Assembly (NCBI GenBank): GCA_028687335.1
Contig: JAQUAI010000001.1
Span: 239,829 to 303,828, forward strand
From: Gallionella sp.
GTDB taxonomy: Bacteria > Pseudomonadota > Gammaproteobacteria > Burkholderiales > Gallionellaceae
Direction of reading: 5' to 3'
DNA: 64,000 nucleotides
The notes beneath the pieces were generated by a model, which saw only the letters and a list, made by a program, of their open reading frames with translations, searched no databases and was not told the DNA's origin. Shown here piece by piece: positions 20,611 to 29,978 of this stretch (positions are counted from its first letter, which is position 1; every line of letters starts with the position of its first letter). The position numbers were made by a program, and so were the translations under genes.

Positions 20611-21219
20611 TTAAAGCCCCAGCGAGGCGAGCAGGTCGTCTACTTCATCTTGCCCGTTGACGCTGTTGTCACGCTTGGTTTGCGGGCCTGCGGTGAGGCC
20701 TTCGGTGCGAATCAAGGAGTCGCTGTTTTTTGGGGCGTACTCTTTCAAGATGTCGAGCAGGATGTTTTCGATTTCAGCGGCAGCCGAGACGATTTTGTTA
20801 ACCATTTGTCCGGCGACATCGCGGAACTCTTGGGCTTCCATGATGTGCATCAGGTTTTGGTGTATCACTTCTTCCGCTGCTGCAATTTCGCCCAGACGCG
20901 AGACGGTTTCCATGATGAGTGCTTGTTGGTCGCCGAAGTCGGTTTCGGCAAGGCGCGCGGAAAGGTCGCTGCAAGTGGCCCGATTGCGGCTGGTGAGTGG
21001 CATGGCGTTCTCAACCGCGCTGATGGTTTTTTCCGAGGCTTCGTGCATGGCCTGGTCGATAAACGAAAGGCGGTCGCGCGCATCGGGCATGGTGGCAGCG
21101 GTTTGTTCGAGCTGGTGTTTGTGCCCCAACTCTTTGAGCAGGCGATGCATGCGCGCAGTGGCACGGCCGATCTGTTCCACTTTTGCGTTGTTCAATTCGG
21201 GGGCTTGCTGTGCGCTCAT
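20611..21219 (-). CDS. cheZ: Chemotaxis protein phosphatase CheZ
   Basis: Removes phosphate from CheY-P and resets the flagellar switch. The protein has 202 residues, close to the usual 210. The catalytic D134 and Q138 lie in the EFRDVAGQMVNKIV helix, matching Asp143 and Gln147 of E. coli. The C-terminal DEVDDLLASLGL is the CheY-binding tail. It lies 10 bp after cheY in the same direction, so the kinase-opposing module is cotranscribed. Other chemotaxis and flagellar genes are outside the window. Confidence 0.93.
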   Translation of the reverse strand: MSAQQAPELNNAKVEQIGRATARMHRLLKELGHKHQLEQTAATMPDARDRLSFIDQAMHEASEKTISAVENAMPLTSRNRATCSDLSARLAETDFGDQQALIMETVSRLGEIAAAEEVIHQNLMHIMEAQEFRDVAGQMVNKIVSAAAEIENILLDILKEYAPKNSDSLIRTEGLTAGPQTKRDNSVNGQDEVDDLLASLGL

Positions 21220-21229
21220 TTCCGGCTCC

Positions 21230-21619
21230 TTACTTTTGCATGGTCAGGAAGATTTTTTTCAGTTTCTCGTCTAGCGTGGCTGCGGTAAAAGGTTTGACAA
21301 CATAGCCGGAAGCTCCGGCTTGAGCTGCTTCGATGATATTTTCTTTCTTCGCCTCGGCGGTAACCATCAGCACGGGCAAGTGCTTGAGTGAGGCATCGGT
21401 GCGGATGGCACGCAACAGCTCGATGCCGGTCATGTTGGGCATATTCCAATCGGAAACGACGAAGTCAAATTTATCCGCGCGCAGCTTGTTGAGTGCGTCT
21501 ACGCCGTCTTCGGCTTCCTGCACGTTGGTAAATCCCAGCTCTTTGAGCAGGTTGCGCACGATACGGCGCATGGTGGAAAAGTCATCGACAACTAAAAACT
21601 TTGTATTGGGGTCTGCCAC
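21230..21619 (-). CDS. cheY: Chemotaxis response regulator CheY
   Basis: Single-domain receiver that carries the signal from CheA to the flagellar motor. The 129 residues show every receiver landmark at E. coli numbering: D12 and D13, phosphoacceptor D57 (VVSDWNMP), T87 and K109. The next gene is cheZ, supporting the assignment to chemotaxis and not to another pathway. Confidence 0.95.
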   Translation of the reverse strand: MADPNTKFLVVDDFSTMRRIVRNLLKELGFTNVQEAEDGVDALNKLRADKFDFVVSDWNMPNMTGIELLRAIRTDASLKHLPVLMVTAEAKKENIIEAAQAGASGYVVKPFTAATLDEKLKKIFLTMQK

Positions 21620-21661
21620 TGCTTAATCTCCGTTTGCAACTTGGTTTGTGAGGCGGGTATT

Positions 21662-22378
21662 TTAGCTCAACACGCCGTCCAGTAAGCGCAACTGGCGTTG
21701 CATTCTGGCGGCGAGGTCGAGGTCGTGGGTGACGACGATAAAGCTGGTGCCGAGTTTGGCGTTGAGTTCCTGAATCAAGCCAAACAGGGCGCGCGCCGAA
21801 TCGCGGTCAAGGTTGCCGGTTGGTTCATCGGCCAGCACGCAGGCAGGCTCAGTCACCAACGCGCGGGCAACGGCAACACGCTGGCGTTCGCCACCGGAAA
21901 GCTCGGATGGTAAATGTTCGAGGCGGTGAGCCAAGCTGACCTGAGTCAGCATTGCCGCCGCAATCGGCTCCGCTTCGACACGTTTCATGCCGCGTATCAG
22001 CAGCGGCATGGCGACATTTTCCAGCGCGGTAAATTCCGGCAGCAGGTGGTGGAACTGGTAAACAAAACCGAGCGAGCGGTTGCGTAATTCGCCGCGCTGA
22101 ACTTCATTCATTTGACGCACTTCCTGCCCAAGAATCTGCACGCTGCCGTCGCTGGCTTGATCCAGCCCGCCCAGCAAATGCAGCAAAGTGCTTTTTCCTG
22201 AACCGGATGCGCCGATGATTGCGATGCTTTCTCCGCGCCCCACTTCGAGATTCACGCCTTTGAGTACGGGCACTTCTTCTTTGCCAATGACAAATGTTTT
22301 GCGCAAGTCATGGCAAGCGATGACACAGTCGGATTTTTGCGAGTCCAGAACGCTACTCTGTGTATCTGGTTTACTCAT
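21662..22378 (-). CDS. lolD: Lipoprotein-releasing ABC transporter ATPase
   Basis: ATPase that powers release of outer-membrane lipoproteins from the inner membrane to LolA. The protein has 238 residues. Walker A is GASGSGKST, the Q-loop is in [17 protein letters not shown] (the LolD-typical [10 protein letters not shown] form with Y), the signature is [10 protein letters not shown], Walker B is [13 protein letters not shown] and the switch His is in VTHD. It overlaps lolC by eight bases and follows it in one operon. Confidence 0.94.
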   Translation of the reverse strand: MSKPDTQSSVLDSQKSDCVIACHDLRKTFVIGKEEVPVLKGVNLEVGRGESIAIIGASGSGKSTLLHLLGGLDQASDGSVQILGQEVRQMNEVQRGELRNRSLGFVYQFHHLLPEFTALENVAMPLLIRGMKRVEAEPIAAAMLTQVSLAHRLEHLPSELSGGERQRVAVARALVTEPACVLADEPTGNLDRDSARALFGLIQELNAKLGTSFIVVTHDLDLAARMQRQLRLLDGVLS

Positions 22379-23657
22379 AGCGCAATGCCTCCGCAGGCTG
22401 AGTTTGTGCTGCGCGCCAGCTTGGGTAGAGCGTGGCTAGCAGGCTGACAAGGAATGAAAAGGCGGCGACGGCAATCACTTCGCCGCTGCGCAAATCAGTG
22501 GGGAAGTCGCTGATGTAATACACATCCTTGGCAAGAAACTGGATGCCAAACAGTTGTTCGATAAAACCGATCACGCTGTCCAAATTAAGGGTGAGCGTGA
22601 TGCCACCGAGCACACCAGCCAGCGTGCCTATCATGCCGATGATGACACCCTGCACGATGAAGATGCGCATGATGCTGTGCGGCGATGCTCCTAGTGTGCG
22701 CAGGATGGCGATGTCGGCCTGCTTATCGGTGACAGCCATCACCAGCGTGGAAACGATGTTGAAGGCGGCCACCGCAACGATGAGCGAGAGGATGATGAAC
22801 ATCATGCGTTTCTCGGTTTGTACGGCTTTGAAATAATTGACGTTCTGGTGCGTCCAGTCATTGGCATAGAGCTCGCGCGGCAGCTGGCTTTGCAGTTCTG
22901 CTGCCACCATCGGTGCGCGTTCGATGTCGCGCAGCTTGCTGCTGATGCCGGTAACGTTATCGCCGAGCTGAAAAAGCTTTTGCGCGTCGCCGATGTGAAT
23001 CAGGGCAAGGTTGCCGTCGTAGGGAGCCATGCCCAATTCGAAGATACCGCTCACGCGAAACTGTTTGAGGCGTGGCACCATGCCTGCGGGGGTGATTTGT
23101 CCCTGCGGAGCGATGAGCAAAATTTTGTCGTCCACGCGCGCGCCGAGCGCACGGGCGAGGTCGCTGCCGATAATGATGCTGAATTCACCGTTGTGCAGAT
23201 CACCCAGTGTTCCCAGTTTCATTTTTCCGGCCAGATCCGTAATGCCGGTCTCGCGTTGCGGATCAATGCCGCGCACCATTACCCCCTGCACACTCTGGCC
23301 GAAAGACAGCATGCCTTGCCCTGCGACATAGGGCGCGGCGGCGGCGACCAGTGGATGCTGCGCAACTTGTTCGAGCACAGGCTGCCAATCGGCGATGCGT
23401 CCGCCGTCGGCCACGATTTCAAGGTGAGGGGAAGCACCCAGCATGCGTGCGCGGATTTCTTTTTGGAAGCCATTCATCACCGACAACACCACGATCAGCG
23501 CCGTCACGCCCAGTGCCATGCCCAGCATGGAAATTAGCGAGATGAAGGAGATGAAGTGGTTGCGCCGCTTGGCACGGGTGTAGCGCAGGCCGATAAGCAG
23601 TTCGAAGGGTTGCAAGGAGTGTAACGGTAAGGTTGATAACGGGGCGAAGTGTGCCAT
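22371..23657 (-). CDS. lolC: Lipoprotein-releasing ABC transporter permease, LolC/LolE type
   Basis: Inner-membrane permease of the Lol pathway. The protein has 428 residues with a first membrane helix near 36-60, a large periplasmic domain (about 65-280) and three helices near 285-310, 330-360 and 390-415. The [21 protein letters not shown] entry segment and the [20 protein letters not shown] helix are typical. Only one permease gene is present, so the transporter is either a homodimer (LolF-like) or has a second permease elsewhere. It is divergent from the RpfE-like gene, 38 bp apart. Confidence 0.9.
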   Translation of the reverse strand: MAHFAPLSTLPLHSLQPFELLIGLRYTRAKRRNHFISFISLISMLGMALGVTALIVVLSVMNGFQKEIRARMLGASPHLEIVADGGRIADWQPVLEQVAQHPLVAAAAPYVAGQGMLSFGQSVQGVMVRGIDPQRETGITDLAGKMKLGTLGDLHNGEFSIIIGSDLARALGARVDDKILLIAPQGQITPAGMVPRLKQFRVSGIFELGMAPYDGNLALIHIGDAQKLFQLGDNVTGISSKLRDIERAPMVAAELQSQLPRELYANDWTHQNVNYFKAVQTEKRMMFIILSLIVAVAAFNIVSTLVMAVTDKQADIAILRTLGASPHSIMRIFIVQGVIIGMIGTLAGVLGGITLTLNLDSVIGFIEQLFGIQFLAKDVYYISDFPTDLRSGEVIAVAAFSFLVSLLATLYPSWRAAQTQPAEALRYE

Positions 23658-23695
23658 AAGCGGGGGGCAGTGTCAGTGATGATAAACTCGCCGCC

Positions 23696-24676
23696 ATGAA
23701 ATCTCTGCGTCTGCTTATTCCCGATTTGTTTCTGCCGCAAGCACAAGCTGCCGATGTTTTGGCCGGTTTGCGCACGCCCTTATTGGAGACAATGCTGGCA
23801 CGCGGTACGCGCACGCCGCTGGCAGCGGAGTCGCTGGAAGCTTGGTTGGTGGACTATTTTGGTGCCGCTGCGGCCACAGTAAGCGCCCGTTGCGACGGTT
23901 TGCCTGCCGGATGTTATCTGCGTGCCGATCCAGTGCATCTGCAATTGCAGCGCGACAAACTGATTTTGTTGCCTGTCGGCGAATTGCTTGCCGACGAGGC
24001 CGAGAGTTTGTGTGTTGAGCTGAATTGCCATTTTTCCGAACAAGGCATCGCGTTTTTTGCACCGCACCCGCAACGCTGGTATCTGCGTCTTGAGCAGGAG
24101 CCAGCGGTGAGTACGGTACCGCTGTCCTTGGCATTTGGGCGCAATACCAACAATCAGCTACCTCAGGGAGAGGGGGCCCCGCGCATGATTGCCCTGTTGA
24201 ACGAGATACAGATGTCGCTCTTCGCTCATCCGCTCAATCAAGCACGGGACGAACGCGGTTTGTTGCCAGTAAATAGCGTATGGCTGTGGGGTAACGATAG
24301 TGCCAACAGCTCCGTCGCTGTGCGCAATGACGCGATATATGGCGACAACCCGCTGCTGGAAATGTATGCACGAGCGATGGGTTTGCCCTGCCGCCCGTGG
24401 CAGGAAAAAACTGCGGCAGATTCGGCGCTACTGGTTTGGACAGATTTGAGCGCTGCGCTGCAAAACGGTGACTTGTATGCCTGGCGCGAAGCCTTGAGCG
24501 TGCTGGAAACCGAAATTTTGCCGCCGCCGTGGCGTGATTTGCGTGCGGGGCGGCTGGATAAATTAGCTCTGGATTTACCGACACCGCATGGCGCGTGCAA
24601 TGTCAGTTTGTCGCGGGGCGATGCGTGGCGTTTTTGGGTTGCGGGCAAACCGTTGGCAAATAGTGGCCTCGTGTAG
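23696..24676 (+). CDS. RpfE-like regulatory protein, phosphoglycerate-mutase-related
   Basis: A 326-residue soluble protein. The start MKSLRLLIPDLFLP and the middle LLNEIQMSLFAHPLN and PVNSVWLWG segments match a family annotated in betaproteobacteria and Xanthomonas as RpfE or as relatives of cofactor-independent phosphoglycerate mutase. It lacks the full catalytic core of that enzyme, so enzymatic activity is doubtful. It is usually found next to recJ and the lol genes; here lolC lies divergent and recJ is absent. The function is not established. Confidence 0.6.
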   Translation: MKSLRLLIPDLFLPQAQAADVLAGLRTPLLETMLARGTRTPLAAESLEAWLVDYFGAAAATVSARCDGLPAGCYLRADPVHLQLQRDKLILLPVGELLADEAESLCVELNCHFSEQGIAFFAPHPQRWYLRLEQEPAVSTVPLSLAFGRNTNNQLPQGEGAPRMIALLNEIQMSLFAHPLNQARDERGLLPVNSVWLWGNDSANSSVAVRNDAIYGDNPLLEMYARAMGLPCRPWQEKTAADSALLVWTDLSAALQNGDLYAWREALSVLETEILPPPWRDLRAGRLDKLALDLPTPHGACNVSLSRGDAWRFWVAGKPLANSGLV

Positions 24677-24708
24677 AATCGCGGCACTCGCTTGATAAGG
24701 TATTGAAT

Positions 24709-26241
24709 ATGTCTTTTTGGGATAACACGATCCAATTTTTCTGGCGCGAAGAATCGTTGCCTGTGCTGGTGATGACGCTGTGCATCAGCTTTTTACTGTT
24801 TAACTTTCTCAAGGATGACCGCAAGAGCGTGGCAAACACGCTGGTGTTTTTCATCGCCTGTCTGTTCATTCAGTTTGTCGGTGCGCTGGTTCATGCGCTG
24901 GAGTTTATTTCCGCCTCGTCGGTATTCCGCGAAGCGGGATTGATTGGCAGCGGTATTGCGGTCATTCGTTTGTGGGGTTTGCTGGTATTCCGCATCGTAT
25001 TGCCGAGTTTGAAGGTGACACCGCCGCGCATTGCCGAGGATATTTTCGTCATCATTGCTTACGTGGCGTGGTTCCTCGTTCGTCTACGCTATGCGGGGCT
25101 GGATCTGGGCAGCATCGTGGCGACCTCGGCCATGATTACGGCGGTGGTGGCGTTCGCCATGCAGGATACGCTGGGCAACATTCTCGGCGGGCTGGCGTTG
25201 CAGTTGGACAACTCCATCGAGATCGGCGACTGGATCAAAGTGGACGATATTTCCGGCAAGGTGGTGGATATACGCTGGCGCTCGACACTGGTGGAAACGC
25301 GCAACTGGGAAACGGTGGTGTTCCCCAACAGCCAGTTGATGAAAAACAAATTTCTCGTTCTTGGTCGGCGTACCGATCAACCGGTGCAGTGGCGGCGTTG
25401 GGTGTGGTTCAACGTTAATCTGGGCACGACCCCGACCAAGGTGGTGAGCGCGGTAGAGAATGCGATTTTGCAAGCCGAAATTAACAATGTAGCGAAAACG
25501 CCCGCGCCAAGTTGCGTGTTGATGGAGATGGACAAGGGATGTGCGCGTTACGCCTTGCGTTACTGGCTGACCGATCTGGCGGTGGACGACCCGACCGATG
25601 CGGCAGTGCGCTGGCATGTGTATACCGCCTTGAAGCGCGCCAACATTCAGTTGACGGTGGAAGAGCAGAACGTCCATTTCATTAAAGAAAATGAAAAATA
25701 CGAAGAAGCGGTACACGAGCGCGAGATGGTGCGTCGCGTAAAGACCTTGCGCCGTGTTGAACTGTTTTCGCAAATGACCGAGGACGAACTGCGAAAACTG
25801 GCTGAAAGTCTGAAATACGCGCCGTTTGCCAAGGGCAATGTTATTGCCAAGCAGGGTACACCCGCGCAGCATTGGCTGTTCATCATTATCAACGGCGAGG
25901 CTGAGGTCTATCTGGAGTTGGAGCACGGTGAAAAGCGTCGCTTGAATACCTTGTCCAAGGGCGATTTCTTCGGCGAGATGAGCTTGATGACTGGTTCACC
26001 GCGCGTCGCGTCGGTGATGGCCAGAACCGATGTCGAGTGTTACCGCCTCGACAAAGACGCTTTCGAGGATATTTTGCGCGAGCGTCCGTCCATCGCGGAA
26101 GAGGTTGCGCAAGTGCTGGTTGCACGCCGTTCACAGCTAGATACCGCATTGCAGAACTTGGATAAAGAAAGCCTGAATCGTGAGATAAAGCAGCGTCACA
26201 ACGAGGTGTTAGGCACGGTGCGACGCTTCTTTGGTTTGTAA
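24709..26241 (+). CDS. MscS-type mechanosensitive channel with cyclic-nucleotide-binding domain
   Basis: A 510-residue inner-membrane protein. Four hydrophobic segments fill residues about 15-140, the last being the pore helix (AMITAVVAFAMQDTLGNILGG). The MscS beta-domain follows (DWIKVDDISGKVVDIRW, VVFPNSQLMKN) to about 330. A cNMP-binding domain spans about 350-470 (FSQMTEDELRKLAES, GDFFGEMSLMTGSPRVASV). This fusion is known in proteobacteria and suggests gating by a nucleotide as well as by tension. AAGG eight bases before ATG 24709 decides the start. It lies 69 bp before accA. Confidence 0.9.
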   Translation: MSFWDNTIQFFWREESLPVLVMTLCISFLLFNFLKDDRKSVANTLVFFIACLFIQFVGALVHALEFISASSVFREAGLIGSGIAVIRLWGLLVFRIVLPSLKVTPPRIAEDIFVIIAYVAWFLVRLRYAGLDLGSIVATSAMITAVVAFAMQDTLGNILGGLALQLDNSIEIGDWIKVDDISGKVVDIRWRSTLVETRNWETVVFPNSQLMKNKFLVLGRRTDQPVQWRRWVWFNVNLGTTPTKVVSAVENAILQAEINNVAKTPAPSCVLMEMDKGCARYALRYWLTDLAVDDPTDAAVRWHVYTALKRANIQLTVEEQNVHFIKENEKYEEAVHEREMVRRVKTLRRVELFSQMTEDELRKLAESLKYAPFAKGNVIAKQGTPAQHWLFIIINGEAEVYLELEHGEKRRLNTLSKGDFFGEMSLMTGSPRVASVMARTDVECYRLDKDAFEDILRERPSIAEEVAQVLVARRSQLDTALQNLDKESLNREIKQRHNEVLGTVRRFFGL

Positions 26242-26310
26242 CGGGGGAATAGGGAGATAGGCCGCCCTGTAGTATCATCGCGCCGCTTTGAATTTAGCTG
26301 GAGAGTTTTT

Positions 26311-27279
26311 ATGAAAGTATCATTTCTGGATTTTGAGAGTCAGGTCGCCGAGCTGGAAGACAAGATCGAGCAGTTGCGCTATGTGCAGGATGATTCCGCA
26401 CTGGATATCGCCGACGAGATCGAGCGTTTGTCCAAAAAGAGCGCGCAACTGACGAAAGATATTTATGCCAAGTTGACTCCGTGGCAGATTTCCCAAGTCT
26501 CGCGTCATCCGCAACGTCCCTATACGCTGGATTACATTGAGCATCTGTTCACCGATTTTGAAGAACTGCACGGTGATCGCAACTTTGCCGACGACAAAGC
26601 CATCATCGGTGGTTTGGCCCGTTTTAACGGCCAGAGCGTGATGGTTATCGGTCATCAAAAAGGGCGCGATACCAAAGAAAAAATCCTGCGCAACTTTGGC
26701 ATGCCGCGTCCCGAGGGGTATCGCAAGGCCATGCGCCTGATGCGCTTGGCCGAGAAATTCGGCATTCCTATCATGACCTTCATCGACACCCCAGGTGCTT
26801 ATCCTGGTGTGGGTGCGGAAGAGCGCGGCCAGTCGGAAGCAATCGGTCGCAATCTGTACGAAATGTCCGAGTTGCGCGTGCCAGTCATTTGTACAGTGAT
26901 CGGTGAAGGCGGCTCCGGCGGCGCGCTGGCAATTGCGGTCGGCGATGCTTTGATGATGTTGCAATACTCCACTTACTCGGTGATTTCACCGGAAGGCTGC
27001 GCATCCATTTTGTGGAAGAGCGCGGAGAAAGCGGCTGATGCGGCGGAGACGCTGGGTATCACCGCAATTCGTTTGAAAGCGCTGGGGCTGGTGGACAAAA
27101 TCATTAGCGAACCGCAGGGCGGCGCACATCGTGATTACGAGGCGACGATGAAATCTGTGCGCAAAGCGTTGGAAGAGTCGCTGAAACAGGCGCAAAGCAA
27201 GCCGACGGCCAATTTATTGCAAGACCGTTTTAGTCGCCTGATGAGTTATGGCAAGTTCAAGGAAGTCGAACTTAGCTGA
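26311..27279 (+). CDS. accA: Acetyl-CoA carboxylase carboxyltransferase, alpha subunit
   Basis: Transfers carboxyl from carboxybiotin to acetyl-CoA, giving malonyl-CoA for fatty-acid synthesis; partner of AccD. The 322 residues match the usual 319. The N-terminal coiled region [18 protein letters not shown], the [20 protein letters not shown] stretch (read in parts), and the oxyanion-hole [10 protein letters not shown] are all present. GGAGAG precedes the ATG. The end overlaps the start of tilS by 32 bp, so the two are coupled, a frequent order in betaproteobacteria. Confidence 0.96.
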   Translation: MKVSFLDFESQVAELEDKIEQLRYVQDDSALDIADEIERLSKKSAQLTKDIYAKLTPWQISQVSRHPQRPYTLDYIEHLFTDFEELHGDRNFADDKAIIGGLARFNGQSVMVIGHQKGRDTKEKILRNFGMPRPEGYRKAMRLMRLAEKFGIPIMTFIDTPGAYPGVGAEERGQSEAIGRNLYEMSELRVPVICTVIGEGGSGGALAIAVGDALMMLQYSTYSVISPEGCASILWKSAEKAADAAETLGITAIRLKALGLVDKIISEPQGGAHRDYEATMKSVRKALEESLKQAQSKPTANLLQDRFSRLMSYGKFKEVELS

Positions 27280-28585
27280 TCTGGTAGCGGTGCGTCTCGC
27301 ACCGCTGCTTCCCGAGCACTCCTCCATTCTGGTTGGCCTGAGCGGCGGTTTAGATTCCGTTGTCCTGCTGCACCTGCTACACCAGCTCGCCCCCCGTTTT
27401 CACTGGCATATTGCCGCCTTACACGTGCATCACGGCATCAGCCCGAATGCCAATGCGTGGGCGAGATTTTGCACGGACTTGTGCCGCAGCCTTTCCATTC
27501 CCCTGACAGTTGAGCGCGTCGATATTCAGCCCTTGCGCGAGCAGGGCATCGAGGCTGCCGCACGCACCTTGCGCCATGCCGCTTTTGCCCGTCAGCCATG
27601 CGACGGCATTGTGTTGGCGCACCATGCTGACGATCAAGCAGAAACCTTGTTGTTGCAACTGCTGCGTGGTGCGGGATTGCGCGGTGTATCAGCTATGCCT
27701 GTTGCGGCGGCGAGCGGTGCTGCGCAGCCTGCTGTGCTGCGGCCCCTGCTCGATATTTCACGAACGCAGCTGTGCGACTATGCTCGTGTGCATGAATTGG
27801 CGTGGGTGGAAGACGAAAGTAATCGGGACGAGCGTTATCCGCGCAACTTTTTACGTCACCGTATTTTCCCTGTGCTGGAGGAAAGCTTTCCCGCTTATCG
27901 CACCAACCTAACGCGAGCCGCGCAACACTTTGCCGAAGCCAGTGCGTTGCTGGATGAACTGGCGCGAGAGGATGCCGGAACAGATAGCACGGGGGCGGTG
28001 TTGTCACTCGCGCGTTTGCGTGAGCTAACGTTGCCGCGTGCAAAAAATTTGCTGCGCTGGTTTTTGCACGAGCGTGGCGCACCCATGCCATCCGAGGTGC
28101 AACTGGCGCAAATGTTGCAGCAATGCCTGACCGCTGCCGCCGATGCAAACCCGTGCATACGCTATGGCGACTGGGAGCTGCGCCGCTACCGCAATCACAT
28201 TCACGCGTTTCCCGCCTTCGCGCAATATGACAGCGACTTGTGCTTGAATTGGCAAGGCGAGGCAGGTTTGCACTGGTCACCGTTGGGCGTTGATGTTGTT
28301 TTCACTCGGACGCGGGGGCAGGGTATGAGTTTGGCAAAACTGCAAAGTGCGCCCCTTACCTTGCGCTTGCGCCATGGCAATATCGGTTTGCGCCCCAACA
28401 CAGGAGCCGCTACACGTAGCTTGAAAAATCTGTTGCAGGAAAACGCGGTGCCGCCCTGGCGACGCGAACGCTTGCCCTTGTTGTTTTGCGGCGACGAATT
28501 AGTGTGCGTGGTCGGCGTGGCGATTGCAGCCGAATTTCAGTGCGCTGCGGATGAAGAGGGTGTGCTGCTTAACTTGGTCGAGTAG
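27248..28585 (+). CDS. tilS: tRNA(Ile)-lysidine synthase
   Basis: Modifies C34 of tRNA-Ile(CAU) to lysidine so that it reads AUA. The protein has 445 residues. The ATP pyrophosphatase P-loop SGGLDS lies near residue 30, followed by [10 protein letters not shown] and the [23 protein letters not shown] region (read in parts). The C-terminal domain carries the TilS-specific KNLLQE and [11 protein letters not shown] segments. The ATG at 27248 lies inside accA; GTG at 27290 is an alternative start that would avoid the overlap. Confidence 0.92.
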   Translation: MASSRKSNLADLVAVRLAPLLPEHSSILVGLSGGLDSVVLLHLLHQLAPRFHWHIAALHVHHGISPNANAWARFCTDLCRSLSIPLTVERVDIQPLREQGIEAAARTLRHAAFARQPCDGIVLAHHADDQAETLLLQLLRGAGLRGVSAMPVAAASGAAQPAVLRPLLDISRTQLCDYARVHELAWVEDESNRDERYPRNFLRHRIFPVLEESFPAYRTNLTRAAQHFAEASALLDELAREDAGTDSTGAVLSLARLRELTLPRAKNLLRWFLHERGAPMPSEVQLAQMLQQCLTAAADANPCIRYGDWELRRYRNHIHAFPAFAQYDSDLCLNWQGEAGLHWSPLGVDVVFTRTRGQGMSLAKLQSAPLTLRLRHGNIGLRPNTGAATRSLKNLLQENAVPPWRRERLPLLFCGDELVCVVGVAIAAEFQCAADEEGVLLNLVE

Positions 28586-28595
28586 ATGAGTCTTA

Positions 28596-29009
28596 TTAGT
28601 CTTTGCAGGCCGCGATAAATCGCGCTGTAATCAAGTCCATCGTGCTGACGTGATTAATGAACCATTCCTTCACCGTTACTGCCAGCCATTGACGTAACAC
28701 GGCGGGCTGCGGGTCGTTCCGCCAATCTTGTAGTTGTTGTTCCATTTGTGCCAGCACGCGTTCGTGCTCTCCCTTGTGCATTGCGTAAGGCGGAAATCCA
28801 GTGCTTTGCATCTGGCGTTCTTCCTCGGCGAAATGGTGGCGAGTGTGGGCGATAAGCGTTTCAAGTTGTAAGGCGAGTTCAGCGCTTGCGGCGTTTGCAT
28901 CTAATGCCGCAAGCAAAGCGGTGTGCATTGTTACAAAGTCGGCGTGGTCGCGGTTCATAAAATCCAGTGCAACTTGCGGGTATTCCAATTCTTTTTCCTC
29001 GCTTTTCAA
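28596..29009 (-). CDS. Bacterial hemerythrin-like O2-binding protein
   Basis: A 137-residue four-helix protein with the non-haem di-iron ligands of hemerythrins. His residues occur at 22 and 29 (DHADF, MHT), at 58/59 with E62 and E63 (HHFAEEE), at 78 and 82 (HKGEHE), and at 120 with D125 (NHVSTMD). Likely roles are oxygen sensing or storage and iron or nitric-oxide handling in the cytoplasm. It is convergent with tilS, ten bases apart, and divergent from ribF with 42 bp between the starts. Confidence 0.87.
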   Translation of the reverse strand: MKSEEKELEYPQVALDFMNRDHADFVTMHTALLAALDANAASAELALQLETLIAHTRHHFAEEERQMQSTGFPPYAMHKGEHERVLAQMEQQLQDWRNDPQPAVLRQWLAVTVKEWFINHVSTMDLITARFIAACKD

Positions 29010-29051
29010 GTGGGCGGAAAACCGCCGTCTCGCGGTATAATCGCCGCCGTT

Positions 29052-29978
29052 ATGCAGATTCTACGCGGACTTCATTCCCCCGACACCCGGCCTGTTGCAA
29101 TCACCATCGGAAACTTCGATGGCTTGCATCTGGGTCATCAATCCTTGTTGAGCGAGCTCAAGGAGATTGCGCGCGCGCGCAATTTGCCGACGGCAGTGGT
29201 GATTTTTGAGCCGCATCCACGCGAATTTTTCGCGCCGCAACAGGCTCCAGCACGGTTGACTAATCTGCGCGAGAAGCTGGAATTGTTCCGGGCTTTTGGT
29301 GTTGATCGGGTGCATGTATGTCGCTTCAATGCGCAGTTTGCGCAGATGAGTGCGGCCGATTTTATTAATGCGTTGCACCAACAGGCGCAGGCCAAATTTG
29401 TGTTGATCGGTGACGATTTTCGTTTTGGAAGTGGCCGGGTTGGCGACTATGCATTGATGGAAATGATCGCGTCACAGCAGGGGTTTGAGGTGCAGTCGGT
29501 GCATAGTGTGTTGCATGGTGGCGTGCGCGTCTCTAGTACCGCAGTACGGGGTGCGTTGGCCGCAGGTCAGTTGCATCGTGCAAAAGAATTTCTGGGGCGA
29601 CATTACAGTATTAGCGGGCGGGTGGTGCATGGTGACAGTGTGGGGCGCAAGTTGGGTTTCCCCACGGCCAACATTCAGTTGAAACACAACCGTCCGCCGT
29701 TATCCGGCATTTTTGTGGTGCAGGTTCACGCGCAGGAGTTGGGCGTGTTGCAGGGCGTTGCCAGTCTAGGAGTGCGCCCGACGCTAAAGCATGATGCGCG
29801 TCCTGTGCTGGAGGTACATCTGTTTGAGTTTGATCAGCAGATATACGGCAAACATTTGCGCGTGGAGTTTTTGCAAAAGCTGCGCGAGGAAGAAAAGTAC
29901 CCAGATGTGGCGGCGCTCACGCGCCAGATCACGCTGGATGTTGAAAATGCGAAAAAGTGGTTTGAACAACATGAGTGA
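29052..29978 (+). CDS. ribF: Bifunctional riboflavin kinase / FAD synthetase
   Basis: Converts riboflavin to FMN and FMN to FAD. The 308 residues comprise an N-terminal nucleotidyltransferase half with [11 protein letters not shown] and FEPHPREFF, and a C-terminal kinase half with [11 protein letters not shown]. Start 29052 gives MQILRG; TATAAT lies at 29036-29041, just before the ATG, and could be a -10 element. Its end overlaps ileS by eight bases, opening the ribF-ileS-lspA-ispH-thiO operon, a conserved proteobacterial order. Confidence 0.95.
   Translation: MQILRGLHSPDTRPVAITIGNFDGLHLGHQSLLSELKEIARARNLPTAVVIFEPHPREFFAPQQAPARLTNLREKLELFRAFGVDRVHVCRFNAQFAQMSAADFINALHQQAQAKFVLIGDDFRFGSGRVGDYALMEMIASQQGFEVQSVHSVLHGGVRVSSTAVRGALAAGQLHRAKEFLGRHYSISGRVVHGDSVGRKLGFPTANIQLKHNRPPLSGIFVVQVHAQELGVLQGVASLGVRPTLKHDARPVLEVHLFEFDQQIYGKHLRVEFLQKLREEEKYPDVAALTRQITLDVENAKKWFEQHE

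Noticed and set aside
20650..21288. Two long plus-strand frames opposite cheZ
   Set aside because: They lie fully opposite cheZ, whose catalytic residues and CheY-binding tail are clear; no recognised domain on the other strand.
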